49,951 nt of DNA. Origin: Beroe ovata. Its lineage: Eukaryota; Ctenophora; Nuda; Beroida; Beroidae. Location of the stretch: assembly GCA_946803715.1 (NCBI GenBank), contig CAMPET010000212.1, positions 8,994-58,944 of the forward strand, given 5' to 3'. The notes below the pieces were generated by a model. It searched no databases, had not been told where the DNA came from, and saw nothing but the letters and a program-made list of their open reading frames with translations. The position numbers were made by a program, and so were the translations under genes. Positions 24,501-36,966 of the stretch are shown in pieces; within the stretch, counting starts at the first letter, position 1, and each line of letters begins with the position of its first letter.

Positions 24501-27500
24501 TGTATAGTTCATACTCGCCGTGAAACCACGCCCAAATGACGATTTCTCTCCCCTGGGAAGCAAACAGTACAAAAACGCGAAAATCAATGGGACACACAAA
24601 TAGGCCAAAATCAGTTCTGCACGTGACATACTGAAAAGTAGTGTTTCTGGCCTATTTTTTGACGTAGAATTCGAATCTGAAAGAATTAGAAAGCTAGCTG
24701 ATTGGGAAATTGGGGAAAATTCTTATTTCTTCTCAGACATAAAGGTATGAGTCGCGTGATAAACAGCTCCTCAGGGAAGCAAGATAGGGCCGAAATTCGA
24801 TCGGGAATCGATTCAGCGTCCAAAAATACATGGGAATTCATGGTCTTTGCTTGCATGTGCGACAAAAAAATTTCTTCGAATTTCTGATCGGAGTATCAAT
24901 AAAAACTGAAATGAGTGACTCCACACTTTTTTACTTCATTTTCGAAGGTCTCTAATGAAGTCTTTACCGGCACTTAGGACACTAATTTTCCACCAAATCA
25001 TCTCTCCTACTCTCTCACTACAAATATCAATCCTCGTTACGATCATGTATAGTTCATACTCGCGGTGAAACCACGCCCAAATGACGATTTCTCTCCCTTG
25101 GGAAGCAAACAGTACAAAAACGCGAAAATCAATGGGACACACAAATAGGCCAAAATCAGTTCTGCACGTGACATACTGAAAGATAGTGTTTCTGGCCTAT
25201 TTTTTGACGTAGTATTCGAATCTGAAGGAATTAGAGAGCTAGCTGATTGGGAAATCGGGGAAAATTCTTATTCTTCTCAAACATGAAGTTATGAGACGAC
25301 TATGTTGTTGTTTTGAAAAGTATGAAATGATTGTAATGATTTCGTGTTGGCATGGAAAATGAGCTTTGTACGTATAAGCTTGGTCATTATGTTTAGACGT
25401 TTCGTAGGAAGACCTCTCATGTGTTATTGTATTAATATAGTGGGTAGGTACACACGTCACACTCACGCAGTACAAACACAATAAACATGTGTGAGGGCAG
25501 TTTCAATGTAGTGTATAATATGTGCTATTGATATTGAGTTTTACTCGGTATTAGACTGTACTATTACTGGCTGTCAATGGTCCATATGCCGAAATGAGGA
25601 AGTTAGTTCGAAATAGTAGTAAAAACTAGCTAGTTAGAACTTGTAGCACTAGTTTTTTACTATTTCGCTATGAAAGAATGTCTGTCTAAGGATGGTCAAT
25701 CAAACTAGCCACTTTTCTTCCTATTTACCTACTCTGTTTTACAGTGTATAGTGTACATTTCAGCGCTCTGAATTTGACACTATTTTTCAGAGAGAGAATG
25801 AAAAAGCTCTGGCAAATTTCCAGATTGTTGCTGACAAATGTGAACTGTTGAAAGAGTGTAAACTCATGGCAGAGTATGAAATAGGTTGGGAACCTGATAT
25901 TCGCCCAAATTGTGATTTGAGATTCAATCATTTCCTGCTTCCAAAATGATTCGAAGCAGTCGAATAGTTCTCATAAAATTTAGAAGCTGATACGATAAAT
26001 TGATGTTTCTTGACCTTCAAAAGAAACTCATTTGGGTCTCTCGGCCCCATTAGTGGTCTCAACATATATCCCACTCACATACAACCAACCTCAGGGTGGT
26101 GTCATATGATAGGTTGGAACTGGATTGAGGGTTACCAAGTATTTTCCAGGTGTGTGCAGGATTCGAGATTCCAGATACACTGATGTACCTATTCTTATTT
26201 CTGTCTAATTAAAACTCAAATATATAACTCAAATATGTTTGTTCAAATATGTTTGTTCTGAACAAATGTCTGTTCTTTTAGTACCATTTCGTATCATACA
26301 GATTGATGATTGAAGCTCGATGGTCGAAGGGGTTCTATGGCTATCTGGCTGCCTGTGAGTAACCAATATGAGCCGTCAAGTAATCCTAACCCTTACCCAA
26401 ACCCCTACCCAAATCCAAATTCTGGTAAACATCACTGAATAAATCTACTAGACCATCGATATTTGTGAAATGAGGCAACTGTAATGCTGTTATAACTCGC
26501 GTTTTTGTGCTGTAAACGTACAGTGTCTGATGGACAGTGTTCATTAAATACCGTTTAATGTGTTCTAGTGAAATGTGAGAAAGGCTGATTAATGAAACAC
26601 AAGAGTTGATTTCCTTGCACGATTTATGTTTTTTCTCAAATTTGAAGTTAACTACCAGGATGGATGATATCTCGAAGCGAAGCGGACACTTTTGCATAAA
26701 TGAATTACACGGAGTCGGAACATAATTATAAACTGTTTCGGTTTTGGCCTACCTACCTAATGAACCTAATGTCTTGTTTAGAAAACGCGCTCTCCAGGGC
26801 CGCCCCGCTAACTGCTGACCACCTCTTTGACTCGACCACTCTATCAATGAGTTCGAGTTGATTGCCGTGTATCCAGGAGTAGGAGGTGTGTCAGGGAAGG
26901 AATTCAGGAACGTGCCTAGAGACGACTTGAAGGTCTCCAGCTTCTGTTGGGAGTTAATATCCCTGGGTAGAATGTTCCACAGTCTTCCAGCCCTAACGGC
27001 GAAAGAATTGTCATACAGGGTCTTGGCCATAGCTGTTGTATTTCTGGCCAAAGGTGGTAGAGCTACTNATCTGGGATGTGACAGCAGTTCAGAATCAGAA
27101 TGCCGTGAACTCTTTAAGAGCTTACCCAGCAAGATAAAGAAGGCTGTCAATGTCGAACTGGACTGTTATGTGGCAAGGAAGGTCCGAATTGAATGTCTCA
27201 TAGTCATATGACATTTGAAAGCTCCTGGTTTCAAATCCTTTCGTGTCAATTTATCATTTTTAGCTTCAAGTTCTGCCAAGGATTTCTGTACAATTCTTCC
27301 AAATGAGGGGCTATGAAAGTTTGCAACATCTACCCTAACACTTCCTCTCCCCCTTGCCCAGAGTTTGATATTGAGTGGAGTATCCGAGCTACAGTACCAC
27401 AGCTTCATCTACACACTGGAAATGTTGTATGTTTGGAAATGTCTACACTTTACCGAGAAACAAGCACGCTCAGTCATAGACACTATATCAGGTTCACTAC

Positions 27501-28230
27501 TAGTTTTAGGGGGATCAGAAATTTGCAAAATAATCAAAGTACAACCCCAAAATTATCACTTGTCCCTGCTCAGAAAGACCACGTGATCTGTCCCCCAGTG
27601 CTCTGGCCACATCACATCTGCTACTGGGTCTAGCATGGTCACACCTTAGGGATACAGAACGCGCTGTTCAGGTAGACTCATATCGATTGAAAACCGATGT
27701 GTACGCATGCAAGTTTAACTGCGAAATCATAGTGTTTGATCATGAGGCGTCGTTTTCTATAGCCCGACTGTTGATTATCAAGATGAGTGACACGCCACAC
27801 ACCTTTACAGGCATACAAAGTGGTTGACACCATATCCTTGGTGTCATCTAAAGACGCGTACGTGTCAGTTTGTGCTCTATCAGAACTTGCACACTTGCAG
27901 CACTCAGCTGGACTGGTGAGAGAATGAAACCCTCATTTCAATTAGTGGTGTCGCTTTTTGTGAGGGTCTTGGGAATGGAACTGTAGGATTTAAGACTCAA
28001 TTATGAAAACAAGCACTCTTTTTCCAAAATCATTGGTTTTACGGTTTTACATTAAGATTATCATTTAGGTAAATGCCCATTGCCCAATACTCCAATTGCA
28101 CACCACATACCATTTGCAGGTGAAAGAATGCAAGTTATCTGTCACTAAGGCCCAATCTGGCTTCAAGAATTACGACTTTCAGAACAGACTCTATTTCAAG
28201 GTGAAAAATCTTAACCATTTGTCCCAGTAA
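21574..28230 (+). CDS. TTC39C-like: TTC39/IML2-family TPR protein (TTC39C-like)
   Basis: Member of the TTC39 / Iml2 (DUF3808) family of helical-repeat proteins, of poorly defined role; yeast Iml2 is linked to lipid droplets and inclusion body clearance. Exons: 21574-21686, 21796-21844, 22045-22179, 22326-22407, 22482-22610, 22722-22868, 22990-23052, 23265-23412, 23631-23701, 24004-24101, 25791-25884, 26095-26149, 26302-26354, about 27381-27491, 27574-27671, 27811-27915, 28120-28230 (TAA). Typical blocks: HTSIACCYLKCITAISCWEE, GISLRASWQIF, LSLIPPSVLKFVNMFGFQG, TLIWYNLALRP, YEIGWCHMIGWNW, EARWSKGFYGYL, YTLEMLYVWKC and the ending YDFQNRLYFK. The 22482 exon is in frame only with the second AG of a CAG-ATAG pair. 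The 27381 acceptor is weak, and a linker of about 40 residues expected between the 26302 and 27381 exons is missing. The ATG at 21574 is the first seen; an earlier exon is possible. Confidence 0.85.
24202..25289. repeat. 544-base tandem duplication inside a TTC39-like intron
   Basis: 24202-24745 and 24746-25289 are head-to-tail copies, both starting TATGAGTC and containing CAGCTCCTCAGGGAAGC. They differ at scattered single bases and small indels. They fill most of the 24102-25790 intron. A 68-codon minus-strand ORF is kept in both copies (24391-24597 and 24936-25142), most likely because the duplication is recent. Confidence 0.93.
26749..27230 (-). mobile_element. 3' fragment of a non-LTR retrotransposon (LINE), antisense in an intron
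   Basis: The minus-strand frame has the pattern seen at the very C-terminus of LINE reverse transcriptase polyproteins: NSFAVRAGRLWNILPRDI, then KLETFKSSLGTFL. The upstream part (about 27120-27230) has an in-frame stop and continues in a different frame, so the copy is truncated and frameshifted. One base (27068) is undetermined. It lies antisense in the TTC39-like gene's intron. Confidence 0.8.
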
Positions 28231-28953
28231 TTACTCATCAAGTTTAATTATTACATAGGTTTCTTAACATTTTCAACAAACTAATCGACAAAAACAATCG
28301 AGGGTTCCTTGACTCGATCTTTGAAAAATAATTGAGCAAATCGATAGCTTATAATTCAGAAAGTGGGAACAAAAATTTTGCTGATTCTCTGGCCACCGAC
28401 CCGCGATAAACATAATTTATTTCCAATGATTTAACCCTTTGATTTTATCAGTACCATGTCGGTTTTTGGCATGGTGTTTTTAATAATTTAGATTTTGTAA
28501 GTCGTGTTGCGGGGATCTTCTCCGTATTTTGTATGTTTTGTAAGATTTGTCATTTGTGTGTTTTGCTGTGGTCTCAGTATATATCGTGTTTGAACTGTTC
28601 ATGAACAACACGTCCGTCTATTTTTGTTCACGGAAGTATGCTTAAAACCGTAAAAACAACTGTTTCAACTGTCAAGCGATTATTGATTTCCATAATAATT
28701 TCTTCATTCAAATTCAGTTATTATATTTAATATGATCATGCTGACATCAAATTTTCACATGATTGAAACTGTCTCTCCGGTCAATAACCATTACCAAAAA
28801 TAAGTTCTCTTTCCCCTAATCAAATGATATGTTTGAGACAGCAGCTGTATTCCGACCGAAAATGGGCAAAGTATCAAGTAGAAAAATATCTTGGTGTAGC
28901 ATCAGCTTCAATTATACATCAATTCAGAGTCCTGCAGACAATTAACGATATTA
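28231..28953. other. Convergent intergenic spacer
   Basis: AT-rich spacer between the 3' ends of the TTC39-like gene (+) and the GPCR gene (-). No exon or RNA gene seen. It should hold both 3' UTRs. Confidence 0.6.
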
Positions 28954-31900
28954 TCAATCCTCATTTTGATCGCCGATATCATTCGCGCTGTTGTCACTAT
29001 TATTGCTGTTACTGATGTTACCGTTACTAATGTTGATAATGTCACTTTGGGTAACACCATTGCTTTCACCATTGTTTGTTTTATGAGCACAACTGTCACC
29101 GTTTTTGTTAACACCTCTTTCATCTGGCGATGATATGTAATTTGTTGCCGTATTTGTAACTGTTTCATCACGCGTAACAACACTGTTGCTATGGTAGCCG
29201 TTGTCAGCTGTTACCACATATCTATTCGCTTCACGTGTAACTGCGTTGTCGTGGACGCGTGTCGCCGGCACTCTGTTGTCATGGTAACCGTTTGCACGTG
29301 ATACAGGAGTTGCTGCACCGTTACCACGTGTTGCTGAATGTGTGTTTTCGTGACAACCGTTGCTGCGCGTGGGTGGAAACCCGTTCCTGTTTCTTGATTG
29401 CACCTTAGTTTGGAATAGGGGTTAGAAAAGAAATTGGATGAAAAAGTGCGAGGATTTTCATCTGAGATTAAGGTAACTTATTTCGAGTTTAAGTTACTCA
29501 TCTGATTCTTACCCAGGCAACTTTGTTCTTGTCGACACAAGTCAGTAGTCCGTAGTAATGGGCCCGTAGTTTGGGGTTGAGTAGTCCATAGAGTACTGGG
29601 TTCACAGCACTGTTCATAGACAACATCCAGTGGAATGCTATGCCTGGGAATTGGGAGGAGTGGAGGTGTGAGGCGATGTGTAGTGCAGTGAGGGGTTTAG
29701 GTGCAATGTGGGGTGTGTATATTGAAGTGAAGGAGTGTGTGCAGTGTGCAGCATGAAAAATTTTCCGGTTTTCATCCCATATTTCAGCTCATATTTAGTT
29801 GCATTCTCCACTCACTAAGCTCAAGTGGGACACGCTTGGTTGAATCAAACCAGTAGATAACAGCTGTGATGAAGAGAGGTAGGGAGCACACGACAAACGC
29901 CAGAGTCAGCACTAGCAGCGTGATCTAGTGAGAGAAGAGAGTGAGTGGAAGTTAGGTAAGAGAGAGAGAGTGTGTGGGAGTAGATTCCCGAACCCCTTTT
30001 TCCCACTCCCCTTCATTTTTACTCACTGTCCCACTTGACCTCACCTTTTCCTTACTCTCCCCCTAATGCACTCACTGAAACCTCATGTTCATCCTCAACC
30101 CCCTTACCACTCACAACTGCCCCTGACCACCCCCCACCCCACTTACCACTGCTCCCTTGTTGGACTCAAACATTGTCCTCCCATTGCTATCTGATGTGCT
30201 CTTCAGATCGATAAGTATACTGGTAAAGTTGAAAATGCTGAACATAACTGGTGCCAGTATCACTATCACAGCGTACACCAGAAAATAGTATCTGAATTGG
30301 GGGCAATCGGTGTTTCAAACACATTGTACCAATAAATTTCAACACTATTTACACATTGAGCCAGCATTTGTTAACACTGTTAACACTGGGTAACACATGT
30401 TAACACTGTTAACACATGTAAGCACTGTTAACCCACTGTGCCAACATATGTCAACACTGTTAACACATGTCAACACTGTTAACACATGACAACATTGTTA
30501 ACACATGTCAACACTGCTAGCATAATGTAGATGACTCACCTGTGTATCCCTTCTCCTAGATCTAGTCCACAGTTATACGAGTGTTCTGAGTACCCGTATA
30601 CACCCCAAAATAACACAGGAGTACTGGAAATGATTATAGAACATAAGTAAAATTTATGCTTTCATTAAAGTGTTATTGTAGTGACGTAGTGTAATCGAAA
30701 TGTGATGTGGCAGGTCGCTAGTTGGAGTTTACGATGTGACAAACCGAAATGTGTGTGTGAATTTCATGACACCCTGATGTATTATATATTGTGTTATGAT
30801 TGCTGGTGATCATGTTTTGATTGTTGGTAATTGGTAAAGGATGTGAGTGTTGCTATGGTGATTGTTGCTATGTTGATTGTTGCTATGGTGATTGTTGCAT
30901 GATGGCTGTTGCCAGGGTTGCTCTCACCTCGATAAGAACAATGCTCCAACCCAGACTGCAAGTGCTGAGACCCTGACCTGAAAGTGAAAGGGTATTATGG
31001 TTGCAATTCACATTTCATATTATTGAGCGTCAAACTTAATTTGCCCAAAATCGCATAACACAAACAGAGACTACTTATTCATCATGTTACATACCCGTAT
31101 TTTAGTCATTATGAACGTGTAGTGAAGCGGTTTACAAATGAATAGATATCTGTCGAATGAGCTGAGAGCTAGGAACCAAACACTGCAACCTGAACAGAAG
31201 GAAATATTTTGTTTTATTTGTTATCATTTTTTCTTCGACCAACAGTATTCTTCAATCACCATATTCAGTCATTAAGATTCTTCGGCTTTTTGACAACAGC
31301 ACGCATTGGAATAAATTGAGTGAACCAGGTGTCTACTACAGATTAAGAAAATTCTGGCCCAAATTAAACAGGAAACAATTATCCCAATCAATCTACTGCG
31401 GTTTCAGTTGACATTTTGCGAGACGTATGGCAGGGGGAATTGAAACTGCTAAACACCATCGTCCCCCTAAATACTATTGGCAGTAGTCTATTTCCCAAAC
31501 ATGTCACTATAATATCTGTCAAAACTTCCTGCATGTCATATTGTGTGCCAACTCCCATAATCAAAAATATGGCATTCACTCACACACANACACACACACA
31601 CACACGCACACACACACAGACTTAGTCTATGTCAACGCTGTAAATATGATGTGGCATGATGTGATTAATCAGGCACGCTGTTTTTCTCCCCGATCATGTC
31701 TTCCTCTGCACCATGTGAGTGTGGCCAGCATGGTGAAACGTCGTGGTAATTGATATAAAACGTTGTGTCGTAAGAGTTGGTATAAGTCCTTGACAATTGC
31801 GAAATAAGGTATGACAGAAAGTGACAAAGAGTAGAACAGACTTGATTTCCTGGCACACTTGAAGGAAGACATTTGTTAGAGTGCATATTATTACCTATGA

Positions 31901-33982
31901 CAGTGTTATCGAGAAAAGCAGCAAGCTGACAACTGAAGTCCTCTCCCACGTGTCCAGCAAAGAGCCACTCTCCACGAATGAGTGATCCAATGGTCATGGG
32001 CATACCGAAGCAACCTGTTGAGTGGAATCGGGTCATTGATGGAAATGGATCGGCTTCGTTTGGACTCAACATCCGTTAAGACTTTGGAGCGATAGTATCC
32101 TAGTTAAACTTCCAGTTCCAGTTATCCATACCATTATACTTGTATCACACCACCATTGATTCTATCCTATAAAACCCACCATTACAGGATATAAAACCCA
32201 CCACCATGTATCATGTCTGTGCTATCTTACCCATGATAAGATCGGCAATGGCGAGGTTGATGATGAACGCGTGTCGGGGAGTGCGGAGCCACCTCAGCTG
32301 TGTATACGATACAATGTACAGGGAGTTCCCGACGAGAGTAGTCAGACAGAATAGCGACATCGATGCTATCCTCAGTGACCTGCAGGGTGAATCAGAGTGG
32401 TGTGTTATTTGGTTCACATAGGACTCCAGTTCTCCTCCTCCCTAGTAATATAGAGTCGAGCATATTAATTGGAAGGAGGAGAATGTGCGACCCCCCACCC
32501 CGACATTTGACCCCCCCCCCGACAATTGAGTGTTAGGAAAGTGAGGTATATATCTAGCATCTCCGTGTGGGGGTGTATCAGTGTTTTTGCAGTCTGTTCG
32601 AGTTAAACCTGTCATAAAGGGGGAGTTGCCCTGTTTCATTCATACTGTGCTGCCTCTTTCTTTATTATTCAACTGACCTTTTCAGAGAATAATATCGATT
32701 ATATAGTAACAAATAAACCGAATAATTGGAATCATTTATACATTCTTCAGCTAGGAGAAAATATTGCAAAAACTTTCAAGTTGAATGGAGAAGTAGACAA
32801 AGTGGGCGGTAGACATACAACTTGCTGTGACTAGACAAAGCGCGCGTTCATAATGACCAAATTGTGAGGGACTGAGCCTTTTCATAATGATTTTGTTTTG
32901 ACATATCACATCAGTTGTACGGCCGCATCTATTATTATAATAGCATGTAATTATACTCAAACGTTTTGTCGCATATCTTTGTAACCAGTAACATTATAGA
33001 GGTTTTGTTGAACGATATATTAAGAGGCTTGCTATATTTAGAGGCTATTACGACTAAACACAACTCGTATATCATAGATTACTCTTAAGGTAGATTTGGA
33101 CCATTATATTGTCACAATGTCATGAAACTCCTCGACACAATCGTGTCTTCAAATGGTTTGTCAAGAGACAGAACTGTAGCGATGTAGCGTGAAGCAATAT
33201 AATTATAAAGCACGACTCGTTAGAACTGACACTAAAGAGCTGGGCCGGGTGATTCATGGTTTATTTCCGAGCACTTCAGAACCTGTCCGCCCCCTCATAG
33301 TTGCACTAGCAGATCATAAATATGAACGCCATGCACTGCAGGTATCTCAACATTTGAGCTACCTTGCATTTTCCACCATCAGAATCATTCCGAACTATAG
33401 TACGCTCAACTATCAGTATCTTCTGTGGGTATGTGCACACTGCACAACTGATATCTGCATTTGGTACAGACAATTGCAAGGTATGGACAATCACAAGTAG
33501 TGCATCTCAATGACGAGTTACTCAATCACGTGCGACTCAAAGTCAATATAGCAGTATCTTATTATGTACAGATAGCTATCTTTACTCAAAATGTTACTTG
33601 TAAATGGGCGTGGCATATCTTCTTCATGATACTATGAAACTGTGGCAAACGCTTTCAAGAAGCACAAGCATTGAAGCATACAACTATCAGTGTATAAGCT
33701 ATACTATAAACATGAGAAATATAAACATGAGTATTGAGAATGTTATAGAGAGAAACAGAATCGGGCATATAGTGACAGTGAATATCGCACTAAAAACAGC
33801 TCTAATATAGTCGCGGATACAATATATAAAACACTTTAAGTAGAGGTTTGTTTTTTCTGCGATCCATGTGAAGCCATACTGTAGCTCACATGTAACCAGT
33901 GACCACTTTGTACACGTGGTTAGCAGCTATGGTACGGACATAGCATCACTTACAGGATACAGATGACAGAATTGAGTAACAT
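28954..33982 (-). CDS. Class A (rhodopsin-family) G-protein-coupled receptor, ligand unknown
   Basis: Seven-helix plasma-membrane receptor. Exons, transcribed right to left: 33954-33982 (ATG; exon from 33985), 32231-32379, 31895-32014, 31095-31189, 30928-30977, 30540-30623, 30147-30291, 29816-29925, 29513-29643, 28954-29403; phases agree. TM1 has TTLVGNSLYIV. TM2 has NLAIADL. Before TM3 is FSCQLAAFL, the disulphide Cys. TM3 ends SSFDRYLFICKPLHY, a DRY motif. The second extracellular loop has YNCGL, the partner Cys. TM6 reads VVCSLPLFITAVIYWF, so the usual CWxP is CSLP. TM7 has NSAVNPVLYGLL, an NPxxY motif. The opsin lysine position in TM7 is Ser, so this is not a normal opsin. The C-terminal tail is about 150 residues, Asn-rich and repetitive. 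The first exon is short and less certain; it gives almost no extracellular N-terminus. Confidence 0.88.
30340..30525. repeat. Tandem repeat, about 18 bases, in a GPCR intron
   Basis: Imperfect copies of AACACTGTTAACACATGTC run through the intron between the 30147 and 30540 exons. Each unit contains the palindrome GTTAAC. A second array near 30850-30905, units TTGCTATGGTGATTG, lies in the next intron upstream in the gene. Confidence 0.85.
31581..31621. repeat. CA microsatellite in a GPCR intron
   Basis: (CA)n with one undetermined base at 31589, in the intron between the 31095 and 31895 exons. Confidence 0.9.
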
Positions 33983-34597
33983 CCGCTGGTAAATGAAGAA
34001 AAAAGAACTTAGTTAAATGAACCAAGGTAAATAGATTATCAATTAATCAAGGTAAGTTAATCAAGGTTAATTGTGGTTGGGGAAATCAATAAAATATGCA
34101 GCGTATTGAGGTGAAGTTATCGAAGTTTGCCATCGGGATCAAAGTTACCAATACCATAGTTCATTTAGGTATAATAGGATGAAGGACTTAGGTTATCCTT
34201 TGTGTAACTATGAAAATATGCTACGAATGTTATAATCAGTCTGCAATTGTTAAAATAGCATCTATGCAAAGAAACTTAAGTACAGTGGGGTTTCATTTCT
34301 CACTATAGAAAGGTTGTTTAACTCTATGAAATATAGTGCCTGGAATGCAGTACCCCGCATATATCATGAGGTAACAGAGATAAATGACGAAACCCAGGTT
34401 CCACAAAGTGATGAGGTCCGTGAGAAACATGTCCGTACAGAAACAGGAAATGCGACTAAATCTACGATTTGCAACTGTTGCTGCTTATCGCTCTAATTTA
34501 TATACTCGACAAGCTATGTTGTTGCGAGCAACATTATCACGATGATGATGTTGTGGTAATTATTTAGGGTGATTATTGCCCGATCCAATTATTATAC

Positions 34598-34647
34598 CAC
34601 ACACACACACACACAAACANNNNNNNNNNNNNNNNNNNNNNNNNNNN

Positions 34648-34681
<34 letters not shown>
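34598..34681. repeat. CA microsatellite with an assembly gap
   Basis: (CA)n on both sides of 28 undetermined bases (34620-34647). The true array length is unknown. Confidence 0.95.
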
Positions 34682-34682
<1 letters not shown>

Positions 34683-36707
34683 GGCATGTTGCTTTCACAT
34701 TATGTCATGCTGTCATATTAATCCTGTCATACAACTATGATCATAACTCGTGGATGACAGTGACTGTCATCCATTAGCCACATGTGACAACCGGTCATTG
34801 TCTATTGATAATGTGAGTGGGCAAGACAGGGTTATGATAGACCGGATAATGTTTTCATGAATCAAATCTATTATCTCGGAATCAAGTTCACTATAAGCTG
34901 CATTATAAATCTCGAGTACCAGATTGGGTATGCAATTATTCAGTATTTACGTCCCAAGCTAACTTTAGATAACAACAATTGCCCTGCGCTGCGCTGCAGG
35001 GTACAGGGACACACACCAGGATAGAACGCATGTGACAGGGTAGAGACACACATCAGCGTAGGGACGCGCACCGACCCACAATTACAGTAAGGAAAGAGAT
35101 TCGCTAAGTTGAAATTATAGTAAGGAAGGATCAGGTTTGCTCAGTGAAAACTTTTTAATTTGTATCAGTCTAGATCTCTAGATAGAGAAATGTTTTGAAC
35201 GAACAAACTTCTCCTTGTTTGGCAATGATCGTGGAGATTTGAATGAACGATTTAAACTAGGATTATAGTTTAAGTTACTCGGGTTGATTGACATAACCCC
35301 AACCATGAAAATGAATGTTTACCAGTAATAAATATAACTCCACCCTCAATCCTTACATTATCATCGAAACTATTGTCCAAATTGAAGGATTTTATTTGAT
35401 CGCAGTAGGTGTGATCAAAATGGACTATAACACTAAACTAACCAACAAAAAAAGTCACAAAATCGTCTCAAATTGAAAAGATCACAAACAACTCCATATT
35501 TTGTAACAACTCCATTAGCTAGACAGAGTAGAAAGATTTTTCACGCCCAGACTTTTACACTGGAAGTATTACAGCTGTGAATTAATAAGACGGTAATATC
35601 GCGAATTGCTTGCGACCTTATCTCATATCTAATTCTAAAGCTGGATATATATTGAATCGCACGATGGATTAGCAGGGATTATAGCAGGGAGACTCGCACG
35701 TTACCTTGGAAACAGTAATTTTCATCTAAGATACGATACAAAGTATCTATATAGAATACATGATGAGACAAGACCGTGTGATTATCTGAGTAACTCCCTG
35801 CAATTGAAATACAAGGAAAACTTTTAAACATGAAAGTTGGATAGTGTAACTGTTACTATACAACGAGATCGTGTCCTATGAAATCTCCTATGAATTTGCT
35901 GCATGACAATTCAGTAAGGATCAATTTCAGCGGTTGTGCTTGTTGTTGAGCTGATATGAAGAGCAACCAATGTAAACCGGAAAATTAAACTTGAAGTTGA
36001 ATAGTAAAAGAATGATTTTAGTTGAACCAATCTTCAGTGAAGATTGGTTTATACCATGAAACATTATGTTTGCCCACTTTCATTCGTTGTTTGACTTCGA
36101 TCTAGTTGAACAATAAATAATTCGGCGAAATAATCGCACTTCTCCGCGAAAATTGTTGAGCGACTTGGGTCTTGGGATTCTCCCAGTTCTGTAGTGGAAT
36201 CCCTACTAAAAGTGGAAGAAAGCAACAAAAACGAATAAAAGTAAAATATTCAATTTTGAATACATTATCCTAGGCATAAAACTAGACAAAGAAATAAAAG
36301 TAAAGTTTCGTCGCCATTAATTGATGCCCATTTGCAGTTTGAACAGTCTTATTCAATTACATGTGATAACAATTACATAATTGCATGATAAGGGACTGAC
36401 ACAAAGAGAAATGATTTCTCGCCAAAAATCTTCACGCTCTNACACATGGTGACGTGGTGTCACATCAGACACACAATAGATAGACGGATGATTACACACG
36501 CAAGACAGACGGATATGTCTGTATAGCTACGTTATGCACAGAGGACACGAGTCGTTAATTTCATTACGTTATTGCTCCAAATTTACTTCAGCACAAGCTT
36601 GACTGTCCACTGTCCATCTTATGCCACGTGATACGTTACACACTCAAACCCCAATACGAACATATACAATGCGCCGGATGCTAGTTTAGAACCGTGTGTT
36701 ACATTTT

Positions 36708-36856
36708 ACAACGCGTTACAATGCGTGAGGTACAACGCGTTACATTGTGAGGTACAACGCGTTACATTGTGAGTTACAACGCGATTCATTGTGAGTTACA
36801 ACGCGTTACATTGTGAGGTACAACGCGTCAAATTGTGAGTTACAACGCGTGACATG
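36708..36856. repeat. 22-base tandem array containing ACGCGT
   Basis: Units of ACAACGCGTTACATTGTGAG plus GT or TT start at 36732, 36754, 36776, 36798, 36820 and 36842 (last one partial). A variant, 24 bases long, starts at 36708. The central AACGCGTT is palindromic. Units differ by only a few bases. No spacers of independent sequence occur, so it is not CRISPR-like. Confidence 0.95.
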
Positions 36857-36935
36857 TTCCTATGAAAAACAACTCGAAACAGTTTTGATTCGAAAAAGAA
36901 ATCCATCGAAATGAAAATAAAGTGAAGCCTGGTAC

Positions 36936-36966
36936 CTGGTACCTGGTTCACTGAACCAGGTACCAG
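36936..36966. repeat. Perfect 15-base inverted repeat with a one-base loop
   Basis: CTGGTACCTGGTTCA is followed after one base by its exact reverse complement. A partial third GGTACCTG unit precedes the left arm. It would extrude as a cruciform or hairpin. No T-tract follows, so it is not an obvious terminator. Confidence 0.9.

Noticed and set aside
25885-26302. Suspected phase clash between TTC39-like exons at 25791 and 26302
   Set aside because: A short exon at 26095-26149 (WCHMIGWNW) restores phase and fits the family.
31388-31625. Short ORFs on both strands around the CA repeat
   Set aside because: They lie in a GPCR intron, have no splice support and include the microsatellite.
36708-36856. 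Possible CRISPR-like array
   Set aside because: Units are directly abutting without unique spacers, and the genome is eukaryotic.
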